The notes beneath the pieces were generated by a model. It was given only the letters and a program-made list of their open reading frames with translations, ran no database searches and was not told where the DNA came from. The position numbers and the translations under genes were made by a program. A stretch of DNA of 64,000 nucleotides, from positions 62,001-126,000 of the forward strand of contig CANTUQ010000331.1 in NCBI GenBank assembly GCA_947683425.1, written 5' to 3'. Shown here one piece after another: positions 63,559 to 64,000 of this stretch. The stretch is from Excoecaria cochinchinensis. Its lineage: Eukaryota > Streptophyta > Magnoliopsida > Malpighiales > Euphorbiaceae. The first letter of the stretch is position 1; each line of letters starts with the position of its first letter.

Positions 63559-63900
63559 TGTGTTGTGACCGGCGAGCCTCCAGTAGCTGTTCCAATCGAG
63601 TTCTCCTGAATTATTGGACTCGGATCAAAAATTTCACCACTTTTTGCGATTTCTCGATTTTGGCGATTTTCCCTAGTGGTACCCCTAGGGAAATCCGTCG
63701 GATTCCGACGAAGCCGATTCTCGATGCGTTGTGACCGGCGAGCCTCCAGTAGCTGTTCCAATCGAGTTCTCCTTAATTATTGGACTCGGATCCAAAATTT
63801 CACCACTTTTTGCGATTTCTCGATTTTGGCGATTTTCCCTAGTGGTACCCCTAGGGAAATCCGTAAAAATCCGTCGGATTCCGACGAAGCCGATTCTCGA

Positions 63901-64000
63901 TGCGTTGTGACCGGCGAGCCTACAGTAGCTGTTCCAATCGAGTTCTCCTGAATTATTGGACTCGGATCCAAAATTTCACCACTTTTTGCGATTTCTCGAT
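63901..64000. repeat. Partial monomer at right window edge
   Basis: The last 100 bases are the start of another standard monomer, with a private cctacagtagctg. They end inside the cgattt triplet, so the array continues past the window. Confidence 0.9.

Larger units (their letters stand above)
61564..63900. repeat. 2,337-bp 14-mer HOR, copy 2
   Basis: It has the same 14 monomer lengths in the same order, offset 2,337 bp. Small differences are visible: tttttgtgattttccc near 61,649 instead of tttttgcgattttccc, and gttccaatcg near 62,592 instead of gttcctatcg. The last monomers (after about 63,558) carry marks of the ctccttaatta monomer and differ from the end of copy 1. Confidence 0.88.
1..64000. 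repeat. Satellite DNA array, 176/166-bp monomers, spans whole window
   Basis: The entire window is head-to-tail copies of one monomer, all in the same orientation and with no interruption. A fixed word (atgcgttgtg and close variants) recurs from 148 to 63,900 and defines 369 complete monomers: 232 of 176 bp, 118 of 166 bp, and 19 of other lengths (6x165, 6x195, 3x177, 2x149, 1x175, 1x168). Both window ends fall inside a monomer, so the array continues beyond on both sides. Copies differ mainly by scattered substitutions. From established knowledge, monomers of about 150-180 bp in long higher-order arrays are typical of eukaryotic centromeric or pericentromeric heterochromatin; that location is an inference here. 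I do not recognise the family by sequence. Confidence 0.98.

Noticed and set aside
1..64000. CRISPR array
   Set aside because: The repeats are contiguous 166-176-bp units with no unique spacers between short constant repeats, and no cas-like gene is present.
1..64000. LTR retrotransposon or transposon insertion
   Set aside because: Every landmark spacing is accounted for by monomers. There is no insertion longer than 19 bp, no target-site duplication and no polymerase-like protein in any frame.
1..64000. tRNA, 5S rRNA or other polymerase III repeat
   Set aside because: I see no A/B box pair, no 5S-like core and no T-run terminator in the monomer. The tttttgcg tract lies in unrelated context.
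1..64000. Assigning the array to a named species or satellite family
   Set aside because: The 166-bp and 176-bp lengths resemble repeat lengths reported in some plants, but I cannot match the sequence from memory, and length is not evidence of identity.

Overview
The whole 64,000-base window is one uninterrupted tandem satellite DNA array. There is no gene, RNA gene, transposon, CRISPR array or unique-sequence gap in it. Following one fixed point in every monomer (the ATGCGTTGTG word) gives 370 occurrences from 148 to 63,900, hence 369 complete monomers, all in the same orientation. Their spacings are 232 of 176 bp, 118 of 166 bp, six of 165, six of 195, three of 177, two of 149, one of 175 and one of 168, which sum exactly to the distance covered. 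The organism is certainly a eukaryote. The monomer size, multi-kilobase higher-order repeats (HORs) and length suggest a centromeric or pericentromeric array, most likely of a plant. I do not recognise the sequence family; 166 bp is a length I recall being reported for a Prunus centromeric repeat and 176 bp for a Brassica one, but length alone proves nothing.

The 176-bp consensus (about 49% GC, 15 CpG) contains a 20-bp near-palindrome (ccctagtggtacccctaggg), a perfect 15-bp dyad (cgtcggattccgacg), a tandem aaatccgt pair and a cgattt triplet. The 166-bp form lacks 10 bp. In most cases this is one aaaaatccgt unit, but two other 10-bp deletions at neighbouring places give the same length.

Layout. 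1-3,454: mostly 176-bp monomers without a clear HOR. 3,455-17,180: HOR family marked by a 165+195 bp dimer, with periods 1,416, 2,110, 1,416, 2,990 and 3,332 bp. 17,181-18,734: three 518-bp trimers. 18,735-24,402: mixed 176/166 with no clear HOR. 24,403-30,140: 1,388-bp octamer family with crossover hybrids. 30,141-40,069: 2,746-bp 16-mer family, one copy carrying an internal 1,534-bp duplication. 40,070-42,981: mixed. 42,982-45,447: 1,233-bp heptamer pair, where the array switches from a CAGCAGCTG to a CAGTAGCTG subfamily. 45,966-49,485: two 1,760-bp decamers. 49,486-55,203: mixed. 55,204-59,226: almost pure 166-bp monomers. 59,227-63,900: two 2,337-bp 14-mers, each with nested 498-bp trimers and a 149-bp truncated monomer.

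There are many open reading frames of 64-190 codons on both strands, but they repeat with the monomer and I treat none as coding. The biology here is array evolution: unequal exchange, nested amplification and local homogenisation. I found no protein-coding or RNA-based system.
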